Positions 52,003 to 60,692 of a stretch of 64,000 bases of DNA are shown one piece after another. Positions within the stretch are counted from its first letter, which is position 1, and each line of letters begins with the position of its first letter. The translations under genes were made by a program, and so were the position numbers. Under the pieces are notes generated by a model, which worked only from the letters and a program-made list of their open reading frames with translations, made no database searches and had not been told where the DNA came from. Origin of the DNA: Desulfovibrionaceae bacterium (GTDB lineage Bacteria > Desulfobacterota > Desulfovibrionia > Desulfovibrionales > Desulfovibrionaceae); assembly GCA_015709315.1 (NCBI GenBank), contig JACCQI010000009.1, forward strand, positions 1 through 64,000, read 5' to 3'.

Positions 52003-52017
52003 GAGGTCACTGACCTC
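52003..52017. promoter_or_regulatory. 15-bp perfect palindrome downstream of torD
   Basis: GAGGTCA and TGACCTC flank one central C. Too short a loop for RNA hairpin use, so a protein-binding site is more likely. It lies 14 bp from the torD stop, upstream of the LysE gene by about 230 bp. Confidence 0.4.
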
Positions 52018-52030
52018 TTTCAACCCGGAG

Positions 52031-52732
52031 TCAGGCGGTCTGCCGAATATCTTCCGCCAATGCCTGCGAAAGCACGGCGGCGGACGCCAGAAGATGCACC
52101 CAGAAAGGTGTCTTCACCACATCGGCGAGCTGCCGGAAGCACTCGGGCGCCCAGCGTGTGAAATGCTGGTCCAGGAAATCCTGAACATCCTCCAAAGTGG
52201 GCTGCGGCCCGTCATGATCCGGTGCTCCGTCATTGGCGGCCGCATCGAAAAGCCATCCGCAAAAGGCCGCTTCAAAACCGATATGGTCTTCCGCCTCATA
52301 TCCCACCCGTTGGATTTCCCACTGGAAGCGGGCATACCACGCGCGAACATCGAAGCTTTCCTCGGTGAACAGTATCTTTTCCTTGGAAAGCCACACGGAT
52401 TCCCACAGGGGCACTGGAAGTTCGGGCATGTGGAACACCCCGTTGAACTCATCCAAAGCCCGTTTCAATTCGGCTTCGTCCTCAAGGAGGGCGCGGATGT
52501 CTTTTCCCAGAAACTCCACCGGGGCATCGTCAAGACCGATGTTTTCAAAAAAGACTCGCCAGGAGTCCGACAGGCTTGCCGCCCTGTTCAGGACGGGCCT
52601 GCCGGACTCCCCGGCGATAAGGTTGAATCCATTGCACGCCACGCCGACAAACTGGAGAAAGGACCCCAGCGCCGTCGGGCTGCCCGCGTCGGCCGCGGGA
52701 TTGTAAGCCGTAGACTGTTCAGCAACCGACAT
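52031..52732 (-). CDS. TorD/DmsD family molecular chaperone
   Basis: Cytoplasmic all-helical chaperone of 233 residues that binds Tat signal peptides and helps insert molybdopterin into reductases. The conserved EAEDHIGFEAAFCGWL near 150 matches the family E-P-D-H motif. Last gene of the dmsABC-torD operon, so its client is almost certainly the DmsA-like subunit encoded here. Confidence 0.88.
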   Translation of the reverse strand: MSVAEQSTAYNPAADAGSPTALGSFLQFVGVACNGFNLIAGESGRPVLNRAASLSDSWRVFFENIGLDDAPVEFLGKDIRALLEDEAELKRALDEFNGVFHMPELPVPLWESVWLSKEKILFTEESFDVRAWYARFQWEIQRVGYEAEDHIGFEAAFCGWLFDAAANDGAPDHDGPQPTLEDVQDFLDQHFTRWAPECFRQLADVVKTPFWVHLLASAAVLSQALAEDIRQTA

Positions 52733-52781
52733 GCTTCACATCTCCCCCGGCTGACGCCTGTGATTATTGAAATGCATCATC

Positions 52782-53567
52782 TTAACCGCCCAGCCGGATG
52801 TTGGCAGCGTAGAAGAGCATGCGGCCGACAACCGCGCCGACGAGTATGATGACGAACCCGATCTGGGCCAACATGCGCTTCCCGGGAACTCCAAAGGCGG
52901 TCAGGACGCCTCCTGCGGCAAAGCAGGTCATCTGCGTCAAAGTCACGCAAATGGTCGCCGTGGCAAAGGTTCCCAACAGCACGGGATTCAGCGGGGACAG
53001 CACGCCGCCCACCCAGAAGATGGGCATGGACAGGGCAAACAGCCCTCCCACCAACGCCGAACTCACTCCGGCGACCACGGCGGGCCGTTCCCACGCATCC
53101 GGGGCCAAGGCCAGGACCGCCGTCCCGCCGAGCAGGAGCATGGTTCCCAGGAAGGACAGAATCGGCCCCCAGGAATGCCACAGCGGCGCGACGGCGTTTT
53201 GGGCGTAGATCTGGCTCATAACCAGAACGAAGATGACGCCCACTATGCCCACAAGCCAATTGGTGCCTGCCTTGAGCACGTTCCAGACGCGCAGAGCGAT
53301 GAGAACGAAGAAGATGGCTCCCAGGAGTATCTCGCGCGACAGCCACGAACTCCCCACATTCGACAGGGCAAAGGGTGTCGCCCCGAACGATTGCAGGTGG
53401 AAGAAGGCGCTCACGCCGGCCACGGCAAGAGTCGCCAGCGACACAATCCAGGCGCGCCGTTCCTCGGCCGGATGTTTTTGCAGCCCCGTCAGGCAGATGA
53501 GGAGCGCGATGCCGGCAGCGAGTTGTCCGAGGACGGTAAAGAAGACAAGAGGATACTCGTATGTCAT
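52782..53567 (-). CDS. dmsC: DMSO reductase membrane anchor subunit DmsC
   Basis: Eight-helix quinol-oxidising anchor, 261 residues. The N-terminus YEYPLVFFTVLGQLAAGIAL is characteristic of DmsC; FFHLQSFGATPFALSNVGSSWLSRE follows. It passes electrons from menaquinol to DmsB. Start at 53567, which has an AGGAG site; it lies 2 nt after dmsB. Confidence 0.93.
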   Translation of the reverse strand: MTYEYPLVFFTVLGQLAAGIALLICLTGLQKHPAEERRAWIVSLATLAVAGVSAFFHLQSFGATPFALSNVGSSWLSREILLGAIFFVLIALRVWNVLKAGTNWLVGIVGVIFVLVMSQIYAQNAVAPLWHSWGPILSFLGTMLLLGGTAVLALAPDAWERPAVVAGVSSALVGGLFALSMPIFWVGGVLSPLNPVLLGTFATATICVTLTQMTCFAAGGVLTAFGVPGKRMLAQIGFVIILVGAVVGRMLFYAANIRLGG

Positions 53568-53569
53568 GG

Positions 53570-54196
53570 CTAAAACTCCTCTCTGTTTGCCAACACGGCG
53601 GCCGACTTGCTTACCGAGAGACTGTCCCGGTGCTTGATCAGACACAGGTTGGGTTCAGTGAGTCCGCTCGGAGGCAGCGGAGCGGCTTCGGCCCGTCCGA
53701 GCTTGGCAACGGCTTCCTTGCGCGGTGCGATTGTCAGGGCCCGGCTGGGACACGCAGCGACACAGGCGGGCAGCTTCCCGACAGCCAGATAGTCGCGGCA
53801 CATGTCGCACTTGGTCATATGCTTCTTCGCGCGGTCCAAAACCGGCGCGGAATAGGGACAGTTCCACCGGCATTCGCCACAGCCCACGCAGAGGTCGGTA
53901 TCGATGGCCACAATGCCGTTTTCGACAATCTGCATGGCGCCGGTGGGACAGACTGAGACGCAGATGGGATTCTCGCAATGGTTGCAGGCCACGGACATGT
54001 AATAGGCAAGTACGTTTTGCGTGTACGAGCCGTCGGGCGCTTGGGCCCAATCCCCGGAGGTGCATTCAAGCACCTTGCGCCATGAGACGCCGACGGGATT
54101 GTCATGCTTGTCCTTGCAGGCGATCATGCAGGTTTTGCAGCCGATGCACCGGGATGAATCCATCACAAAGACGAGTTCTTGGTTCAGATCAATCAC
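53570..54196 (-). CDS. dmsB: DMSO reductase iron-sulfur subunit DmsB
   Basis: Four-cluster ferredoxin subunit, 208 residues, linking DmsC to DmsA. Cysteine groups: CIGCKTCMIAC, CNHCENPICVSVC, CVGCGECRWNC, and CDMCRDYLAVGKLPACVAAC. An extra C-terminal tail of about 40 residues follows. Lies 10 nt after dmsA. Confidence 0.94.
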   Translation of the reverse strand: MIDLNQELVFVMDSSRCIGCKTCMIACKDKHDNPVGVSWRKVLECTSGDWAQAPDGSYTQNVLAYYMSVACNHCENPICVSVCPTGAMQIVENGIVAIDTDLCVGCGECRWNCPYSAPVLDRAKKHMTKCDMCRDYLAVGKLPACVAACPSRALTIAPRKEAVAKLGRAEAAPLPPSGLTEPNLCLIKHRDSLSVSKSAAVLANREEF

Positions 54197-54206
54197 GGCC
54201 GCCTCC

Positions 54207-56672
54207 TTATATCCTGTCCACCTGGACGAGGTTGGTGTGCATGGGATTGGCCCTGCTGATGGCCGTGGGCCGGTACTTGGTCAGAGTATTGATGCAGCCT
54301 CCGACGTCCACCTTGCTTCCCTGGGCCATGGGCCTGTGCCAGGCGCCCTGCCCCATGGCGAGAACGCCCGGAATGATGCGCGGCGTGACCTTGGCCCGGA
54401 TGTGTACCTCGCCACGCTCGTTGGACACCTTGACCATGTCATTGTGACTGATGCCCCGCTGGGCGGCATCGATGGGGTTGATCCACACCATTTGCGGCAA
54501 CGCTTCCAGCAGCCAATCCACATTGGCGTAATGGGAGTGCGTGCGCCCCTTGTAGTGGAAGCCGATGAGCTGCAGCGGATACGTCTCCTTGGCCTTGACG
54601 TCCTCGCAGCCGTCCCAGGTGGGAACATACTGCGGTACGAACGGGATGACGTCGCCCAGCACGTTGCTGTCGAGCTTGCGCTTCTGCGACAGGGCGTACA
54701 GCGCTGCGGAATACAGCTCCACCTTGCCGGACGGGGTCTTCAGCGGATTCGCCACAGGGTCCTGGCGGAAATCGGCGAAGGGAACCGGGAAGTCCCTGCT
54801 CTTGGCGCGATAGTGGACGCCCAGCTTGCGGGCTTCGGCCACGGTCGCGGGCATTTCCGGGAATATCTTCCGCGTGCCGGTCTGGTAGAGGTGTTCGATC
54901 CACCCTTCCCTGTCGCGGCCTTCGGTGTACTCCTGTTCCACGCCCATCCTTCTGGCCAGGTCCACGCACACGTCGTAAACCGGCCTGGAATCGAAGAAGG
55001 GCTTCACGGCCTCGGTGAGCAACGCCCAATCAGTGTTCATGGCGTAGCTGGGACCAACGATATCGGTCTGTTCCGGGTACATGCAGCTCGGCAGGACGAT
55101 ATCGGCCCACTTCGCGCTCGAAGTCATGTGGGTGTCCATGACCACGATCATCTCGCATTTGCTCTCGTCGGAGAGGACGCGCTCGGTTTCGGCGATCTCC
55201 GAATGCTGGTTGATGAGCGTGTTGCCCGCGTAGTTCCAAATGAACTTGATGTCCGCGGGATACCGGTCTCCGCCGATGATGCCGTCCTGGTCCGCCGTCA
55301 TGCTCTTGCCGTCCTCAACGGCCTTGAGCCACAGGAAGACCGGGAACCGGGTCTTTACGGCGTTCTGGCCGATGGGCATGCGCGGCGTCTTGCTGGAATG
55401 GTAGGCATCCAGGTCGCCGTTGTTGCCGCCCCGCAGGCCGACGTTGCCGGTCAGGTTGGCCAGCGCGGCAATGGCCATCACGTTCATTTCGCCAGCGGCC
55501 TGGCGCTGAACGCCCCATCCCTGCATGATGTAGCAGGGCTTGGCCTGGCCGATCTCCCTGGCCAGTCCGTAGATTCTGGCGGCAGGAATGCCCGTGATGG
55601 AAGCGGCCCATTCCGGCGTCTTGGGAACCATGTCGTAGCCGGTGCCCATTATATAATCGGAATAGGACGAGTTCTCGGGCGCGCCCTCGGGAAGAGTCGC
55701 GACGTCGAACCCTACGCAGTGAGTATTCAGATACTCCCTGTCGATCATGTTTTCCTTGATGAGCACATAGGCCAGGGCCGAGGCCAAAGCGGCATCGGTG
55801 CCCGGACGGATGGGAATCCATTCGTCGGCAACGGCCACGCTGGTATCGGTGTACCGGGGGTCGATGATGATGATCCGGGTGTTGCCCTTGCGCTTGGCCT
55901 CCATGATCTCATACTGCAGGCCGCCGCCGCTGGAGCGGGTTTCGCACAGGTTCGCGCCGAAGAACACGGCCAGCTTGGTGTGGACGATGTCCGAAATGGC
56001 GTTCCCCGAATAGCCGGGCTTGCCGTAGAGATACCGAAGCCCCGCCTGGTTCTGGGCGGAACTGTAATCGGAATAGCCGAGCGAGAAACCGCCCAGGAGA
56101 TTCATCAACCTCCAGAAGTTCTCGCGCCGGGTCATGGGGCCGGTGATGACGCCGCTGGCATAATGGCTGTACACGGACGCATTGCCGTATTCCTTTATGC
56201 AGTGCTTCAACTTCGCGGCCACGATGTCCAACGCCTCGTCCCAGGAGACCGGCTCGAACTTCCCCTCGCCCCGCTTGCCGACCCGCTTGAGCGGTGTCTT
56301 CAGCCGACCGGGGGAATACATGTGCCGCCGCATGGACCGCCCGCGCGGACAGGCCCGAATCTGGAAGATGCCGTTTTCCCAATCATCTTCCACACCGTCA
56401 TCCGTTTCGATGCGGACCACCTTGTCATTCCTGACGAACGCCTTCAACACGCACGTGCTGCCGCAGTTGTTGACGCATGTGGTGTAGATGAATGGATCAT
56501 CGGATGCCTTAGGAACGTCGAAAGCTTCGGCTTCCGTCGGCTGGAACAAATGGCTCAATCCGAGCAGCCCGCTCCCTCCCGCAGCTCCGGCTGCGCAGGA
56601 AAGCGCACCAAACTTCAGAATGTTTCGCCGTTCGGAGCTGAAAGCACCAGTGCCCTTTTTATTTCGTGCCAT
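54207..56672 (-). CDS. dmsA: DMSO reductase-type molybdopterin catalytic subunit DmsA
   Basis: Mo-bis-MGD oxidoreductase of 821 residues, exported folded by Tat: the signal has the twin arginine ERRNILKFG (residues 14-22). The 4Fe-4S site is C66-X3-C70-X3-C74-X33-C108. The Mo-ligand region reads GYSDYSSAQNQAGL, placing a Ser where DmsA-type enzymes ligate Mo. Late segments GEVHIRAKV and QGAWHRPM bind cofactor. Substrate is an S- or N-oxide or related acceptor, not decidable by sequence. Starts after GAGGAG. Confidence 0.93.
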   Translation of the reverse strand: MARNKKGTGAFSSERRNILKFGALSCAAGAAGGSGLLGLSHLFQPTEAEAFDVPKASDDPFIYTTCVNNCGSTCVLKAFVRNDKVVRIETDDGVEDDWENGIFQIRACPRGRSMRRHMYSPGRLKTPLKRVGKRGEGKFEPVSWDEALDIVAAKLKHCIKEYGNASVYSHYASGVITGPMTRRENFWRLMNLLGGFSLGYSDYSSAQNQAGLRYLYGKPGYSGNAISDIVHTKLAVFFGANLCETRSSGGGLQYEIMEAKRKGNTRIIIIDPRYTDTSVAVADEWIPIRPGTDAALASALAYVLIKENMIDREYLNTHCVGFDVATLPEGAPENSSYSDYIMGTGYDMVPKTPEWAASITGIPAARIYGLAREIGQAKPCYIMQGWGVQRQAAGEMNVMAIAALANLTGNVGLRGGNNGDLDAYHSSKTPRMPIGQNAVKTRFPVFLWLKAVEDGKSMTADQDGIIGGDRYPADIKFIWNYAGNTLINQHSEIAETERVLSDESKCEMIVVMDTHMTSSAKWADIVLPSCMYPEQTDIVGPSYAMNTDWALLTEAVKPFFDSRPVYDVCVDLARRMGVEQEYTEGRDREGWIEHLYQTGTRKIFPEMPATVAEARKLGVHYRAKSRDFPVPFADFRQDPVANPLKTPSGKVELYSAALYALSQKRKLDSNVLGDVIPFVPQYVPTWDGCEDVKAKETYPLQLIGFHYKGRTHSHYANVDWLLEALPQMVWINPIDAAQRGISHNDMVKVSNERGEVHIRAKVTPRIIPGVLAMGQGAWHRPMAQGSKVDVGGCINTLTKYRPTAISRANPMHTNLVQVDRI

Positions 56673-57112
56673 GTGCTATTCTCCTCTTTCAAATAGTGAA
56701 TTACATTCGACGGCATATGTTCCATAATATGAAACTCCGGAAATGCCGCTGGTAAACCATCTTGAGAAACAGCCCATTAAACAATAAAAGGTACTGTTGT
56801 TACATTGACCGTTTGACGCTTCCTTTGCCTTTAAATTGAAATTCAATCAATCCTGATCAAATTATACTATTCCTATATTTAATTTTTAATTCATCAGAAT
56901 TTGAACGTCAATAAAAAGGCATAAATTAATTTTAGGCGGGAATTATACTTGAGGCCATCTCAGATGGCGCATAAATCGATATTTTTCAGCGAGTTGTGCG
57001 ACAAAACCGGCGACAGGCATAACGAAACCAAAGCCAGGCCTCCTCCAATCAGGCACGGCGGCAATTTGAAATCTGCATTTCCGGCCTGGATGACGCAATG
57101 AGAATTACAAAG
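56673..57112. promoter_or_regulatory. 440-bp AT-rich control region upstream of dmsA
   Basis: Strongly AT-rich compared with the flanks. It contains an 11-bp palindrome TTGAA-A-TTCAA (56836-56846) and next to it TCAAT-N4-ATCAA (56847-56860), one perfect and one partial half-site of an FNR/CRP-type box. A 15-bp palindrome GCCATCT-C-AGATGGC sits at 56954-56968. No gene is supported in this stretch. Confidence 0.5.
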
Positions 57113-57148
57113 AAAAAGGGTTGCAGCCTGTTGGCTACAACCCTTTTG
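57113..57148 (-). terminator. Terminator after tRNA-Leu
   Basis: A 15-position stem with one mismatch (57114-57128 with 57133-57147), four-base loop and U-rich tail on the minus strand, 7 nt past the encoded CCA. Confidence 0.85.
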
Positions 57149-57154
57149 ATTACG

Positions 57155-57241
57155 TGGTGCCGAGGGGGGGATTCGAACCCCCACGGAATTTCTTCCACTG
57201 CCCCCTCAAGACAGCGTGTCTACCAATTCCACCACCTCGGC
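57155..57241 (-). tRNA. tRNA-Leu(GAG)
   Basis: Acceptor stem GCCGAGG/CCTCGGC, D-loop with AATTGGTAGAC, anticodon stem CTGTC/GGCAG with loop TTGAGGG giving anticodon GAG, a long variable arm typical of leucine tRNAs, and a T-arm with GGTTCGAATCC. The CCA is encoded (57155-57157). It lies 17 nt after secG. Confidence 0.93.
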
Positions 57242-57258
57242 ACGTATATGCTTTGAGC

Positions 57259-57606
57259 TTATTCGCTCTTGGCTTCGTCGCCGGTATCCTGGAAGGTGAC
57301 GCCGGGCTTGGCCGGTTCGGCCGGGGCCGTCGTTTCGACGGCAGCGTCACTGTTCAGCATGATGGACCCCTCGTCGGAGACCTTGTTGCCGGTCAGGATA
57401 TTGTAGCCAAGGGAAGTCACCAGGAAGACCGTTGCCAGGCCGGCGGTAACCTTTACCAGAAGTCCGCCCGCACCGGAGCTGCCGAACATGGTGCTGCTTC
57501 CGCCGCCAAAGATGACTCCCATCCCCTCGTGGCCGGACTGAAGCATTACAGCGCCGATCAGAAAGATGCAAGCCAAAACATGAATGACGATGACGAAAGT
57601 TTCCAC
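57259..57606 (-). CDS. secG: Preprotein translocase subunit SecG
   Basis: Small SecYEG subunit of 115 residues with two helices (about 2-20 and 52-70). HVLACIFLIGAVMLQSGHEGMG and the FGGGSSTMFGSSGA stretch are diagnostic. An acidic, alanine-rich tail extends about 40 residues. Between tpiA and tRNA-Leu, an arrangement with partial parallel in E. coli (secG-leuU). Confidence 0.95.
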   Translation of the reverse strand: METFVIVIHVLACIFLIGAVMLQSGHEGMGVIFGGGSSTMFGSSGAGGLLVKVTAGLATVFLVTSLGYNILTGNKVSDEGSIMLNSDAAVETTAPAEPAKPGVTFQDTGDEAKSE

Positions 57607-57621
57607 GATAATTCCCTTTTT

Positions 57622-58398
57622 TTATACCTTGTTAGCGATTGCGGAGCCAGCCAGCACGATCCGTGAAAAGCTTTCGCTCTGCAAGCTCGCGCCTCCTACC
57701 AGCACTCCGTCGACATTGTCAAGCGCAATAATCTCGCCGCAGTTGTCCGGCTTGACGCTTCCACCGTACAATATCCTCATTTCATTGGCATTTTCTCCAA
57801 ACACCGAAACGAGGATTTTTCTGACGAATCCATGGGCGTCCACAATTTCGGCAGGACCGGCCACCTCGCCGGTGCCGATGGCCCATACCGGCTCATAGGC
57901 GACGGAAAGACGATCCGGGGCCACATCCCTGGGCACGTCCGCAAGTCCCGCGCGCAACTGGCGCTCAAGCACTTCCTCGACCTTCCCGGCCCTGCGCTCG
58001 TCGATCTTCTCGCCCACGCACAAAATCACCTTGAGGCCGCACTCCAGGCCGTAGGCGGTCTTTTGGCCCACGAATTCGTCCCCTTCGCCCAGCACGTGCC
58101 GACGCTCGGAATGACCGGTCAAGCCGTAGGCCGCGCCCGCATCCTTGAGCATCATCGGAGAGATTTCGCCGGTGAAGGCACCCTCTTTCTCTATGTAATA
58201 GTCCTGGCCGCCCGCAAAGAACCCGTCCGCGTCCAAGGCATTGGACACGCCCTTCAAGGCCGTGAACGGCGGGAAAACAAGGACTTCGCGGTCCTCGGGC
58301 AGCTTGTCGGCCGTCAGCCCGACCAGTTCCCTGGCCGTGGTTTCCGCCTCGTCCCAGGTCTTGTACATCTTCCAGTTGGCGGCCATCAGTTTTTTCAT
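57622..58398 (-). CDS. tpiA: Triose-phosphate isomerase
   Basis: Glycolytic enzyme of 258 residues. Catalytic Lys10 (NWKM), His96 (GLTGHSERR) and Glu169 (YEPVWAIGTG) are all present, as is the phosphate loop ILYGGSVKP. ATG overlaps the pgk stop by 4 nt. Confidence 0.97.
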   Translation of the reverse strand: MKKLMAANWKMYKTWDEAETTARELVGLTADKLPEDREVLVFPPFTALKGVSNALDADGFFAGGQDYYIEKEGAFTGEISPMMLKDAGAAYGLTGHSERRHVLGEGDEFVGQKTAYGLECGLKVILCVGEKIDERRAGKVEEVLERQLRAGLADVPRDVAPDRLSVAYEPVWAIGTGEVAGPAEIVDAHGFVRKILVSVFGENANEMRILYGGSVKPDNCGEIIALDNVDGVLVGGASLQSESFSRIVLAGSAIANKV

Positions 58399-59597
58399 TG
58401 CATGCACTCCTTTAAGGCCGTGAAGGCGGGAAGCTCCTTGCCTTCGAGAAATTCGAGGAACGATCCGCCCCCGGTGGATATAAAGCTGAACGAGTCGGCC
58501 AGCCCCATGAGATGCACCAGGGCGTCCGTGTCGCCGCCGCCCACGATGGTCAATGCGTCCTTGAGGTCGGCAACGGCCTGGCACACGGCCAGGGACCCCT
58601 TGGCAAAGGCCGTGGTCTCGAACAGACCCATGGGGCCGTTCCAGACAACGGTCCTGGCCCCGGCCAGCACGGATACGAAATTCTCGATCGTTTTCGGCCC
58701 GATATCAAGCACCAACGCGTCGGACGGAACGGTTTCAGCCGTGCAGACGCCCTCGGCGGACTGCGCCTTGTGGGTCTTGGCGTATTTGAAGTCCACGGGC
58801 AGGTGAAGCCTGGAGCCCATGGATTCCGCCTTTTCCATGATGGACTTGGCGTCGCCCACAAGCTCTTCTTCAATCAGGGACTTGCCCATGCCGTACCCTT
58901 GGGCCAGAAGGAAGGTGTTGGCCATGGCCCCGCCGATGATGATGTCGTCCACCTTGCCCAGCAGGTTGTTCAGTATGCCGAGCTTGGTCGACACCTTGGC
59001 CCCGCCGGAAACGCAGACGTACGGCCGCTTGGGGTCTTTCAGGGCATCGCCGAGGAAGTCGTTCTCCCGCTTGAGCAGGAACCCGGCGCAACACGCGCCC
59101 TTGATGTGCCGGGGCACGTCCACGACCGACGCGTTCTCGCGGTGGGCGACGCCAAAGGCGTCGTTGACATAGACATCGGCCAATTCCGCCAGGCGCTTGC
59201 CGAAATCGCCCCGGGCCTCGGGAGTCTTGCCGGTCTCCTCGGGGTTGTAGCGCAGGTTGTCCAGCATGACGACCTGACCGGGCACAAGGGACTCGGCCAC
59301 AAGCCGGGCCTGGTCGTCGATCACGCCGGGCACCAGGGGCACGGCCACGCCGAGCAGTTCGCCGGTCCTCTTGGCCACCGGACCGAGGGACAGCTCCGGC
59401 ACGACCTTGCCGCCGGGCTTGCCCAGGTGAGCGCACAGAATCACGGACGCGCCCTGGTCCAGGGCGTACTTGATGGTCGGGACGGCCGCCTTGATCCGGT
59501 TGTCGTCGGTAATGATCCCCTCTTCCAGCGGCACGTTGAAGTCCACCCTGAAAAGGATCCTTTTCCCTTTAATATCAATGTCGTCAATGCATTTCAT
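58395..59597 (-). CDS. pgk: Phosphoglycerate kinase
   Basis: ATP-generating glycolytic enzyme of about 400 residues. RVDFNVPL near residue 17, the substrate Arg/His patch AHLGKPGG, DVPRHIKG region, GGAKVSTK, and C-terminal IVGGGDTDALV. The start MKCIDDIDIKGKR at 59597 fits the usual N-terminus and has AGGGG upstream. The ATG at 59624, which overlaps the rimI stop, is an alternative that adds nine residues. Confidence 0.95.
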   Translation of the reverse strand: MKCIDDIDIKGKRILFRVDFNVPLEEGIITDDNRIKAAVPTIKYALDQGASVILCAHLGKPGGKVVPELSLGPVAKRTGELLGVAVPLVPGVIDDQARLVAESLVPGQVVMLDNLRYNPEETGKTPEARGDFGKRLAELADVYVNDAFGVAHRENASVVDVPRHIKGACCAGFLLKRENDFLGDALKDPKRPYVCVSGGAKVSTKLGILNNLLGKVDDIIIGGAMANTFLLAQGYGMGKSLIEEELVGDAKSIMEKAESMGSRLHLPVDFKYAKTHKAQSAEGVCTAETVPSDALVLDIGPKTIENFVSVLAGARTVVWNGPMGLFETTAFAKGSLAVCQAVADLKDALTIVGGGDTDALVHLMGLADSFSFISTGGGSFLEFLEGKELPAFTALKECMQ

Positions 59598-59620
59598 TTT
59601 TTTCATCCCCTGCTGTTTTG

Positions 59621-60064
59621 TCATACAAAATCATAGCGAAACAATAGTGCATCCTCCCGGGTGTCCGGGTAGTATTTTTTTCTTATGCCGATCTGCTTGT
59701 AACCGAATTTTCGATACAATCCCAGCGCCGGTTCATTGGAAATCTTTACGTCCAGGAAACTTTTACCGACGTTTTCCTCGATACAAACCCTGAAACACTC
59801 CCGCAAGAGCTTTTCCCCCAAACCACGCCGCCGGAAATCGGGATGCACTGCCAGGTTAAGGACTTCCATCTCATCCTTGATGATCGAAAAGGCGAGATAG
59901 GCGACCAAGACTCCGGCCCGGCGGATGCCGAGAACGCGGTAGGCGTTCCGCTCAAGGCCCAGGAGAAACTGTTCCTGCGTCCAATGATAGCTGAAGCACA
60001 GTTTTTCAAGGACCATCAGGTCCCGGACGTCCTCGGCACCCAATCGCGCCACTTCGTCTTTCAT
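59621..60064 (-). CDS. rimI: Ribosomal-protein-alanine N-acetyltransferase
   Basis: GNAT-fold acetyltransferase of 147 residues acting on the N-terminus of ribosomal protein S18 in the reference system. The acetyl-CoA pyrophosphate loop reads RRRGLGEKLL (about 97-106), preceded by VLNLAVHPDF and followed by NEPALGLYRKFGYKQIGIRKKYY. First gene of the rimI-pgk-tpiA-secG-tRNA unit. Confidence 0.88.
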   Translation of the reverse strand: MKDEVARLGAEDVRDLMVLEKLCFSYHWTQEQFLLGLERNAYRVLGIRRAGVLVAYLAFSIIKDEMEVLNLAVHPDFRRRGLGEKLLRECFRVCIEENVGKSFLDVKISNEPALGLYRKFGYKQIGIRKKYYPDTREDALLFRYDFV

Positions 60065-60152
60065 CGAACCAACCTCTTCAAGGTACTGGAAATATCAAGC
60101 CATCAAGTGTATAGGTCTTGATAACCAAAACAAAGGATTCCATCAAAAGCCC

Positions 60153-60692
60153 ATGATATTCGACACCAAGACGCTGGAAAGCATTCAGGACGGACAGGCC
60201 ATCGAGGTCATCAGCGAAGACAACCGCCCTCTGGCCATCATGCCCAAGCGACTGGTGCATCGGCAACTGCTCATGCACCGCTCGGTCCAGGTCATGGTCT
60301 TCAATCCCGAGCGAAAAATCTATCTCCAGCGGCGCAATCGGTTCAAGCAGTTCTTTCCCGGCCGCTGGGACATCTCCGCCCGGACCCACCCGCTGGCCGG
60401 GGAATCCACCTATGACGCGGCTCTGCGGGCGCTCGACCACGAGCTGAACCTCGATGTGGAGCATCCCGTCCTGGTCCGTGAACTGCCCGCAGGACCGACA
60501 ACGGGGTTCGAGCGTGTTTCCCTGTACGCCGTGTACAAGAACACCCTGCCCATCATACCCAACGGTGACGAGGTGGACGAAGGCTATTATTACTCCCAGG
60601 AAGAACTGACATGCCTTGTTAAGGAATTCAGGGAGTTGCTTACGCCCAATCTGGTCGTGCTCTGGGAATCCGGGCTGCTCTCCCCGGCCTAG
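60153..60692 (+). CDS. Nudix hydrolase, IPP-isomerase-like
   Basis: Protein of 179 residues. The Nudix region reads HPLAGESTYDAALRALDHEL; the REUXEE part appears as RALDHEL, so one of the usual Glu residues is replaced. The surrounding layout (LQRRNRFKQFFPGRWDISART before the box) resembles YfcD and isopentenyl diphosphate isomerase. Substrate unknown. Divergent from rimI. Confidence 0.85.
   Translation: MIFDTKTLESIQDGQAIEVISEDNRPLAIMPKRLVHRQLLMHRSVQVMVFNPERKIYLQRRNRFKQFFPGRWDISARTHPLAGESTYDAALRALDHELNLDVEHPVLVRELPAGPTTGFERVSLYAVYKNTLPIIPNGDEVDEGYYYSQEELTCLVKEFRELLTPNLVVLWESGLLSPA

Noticed and set aside
56964-57101. 45-codon plus-strand frame between dmsA and tRNA-Leu
   Set aside because: A GAGG lies 9 nt upstream, but third-position GC is only about 60 percent, much lower than in neighbouring genes, and the protein resembles nothing known to me.
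56960-57184. 74-codon minus-strand frame running through the tRNA
   Set aside because: Begins inside tRNA-Leu and its terminator; frames starting within a tRNA gene are a common artefact.
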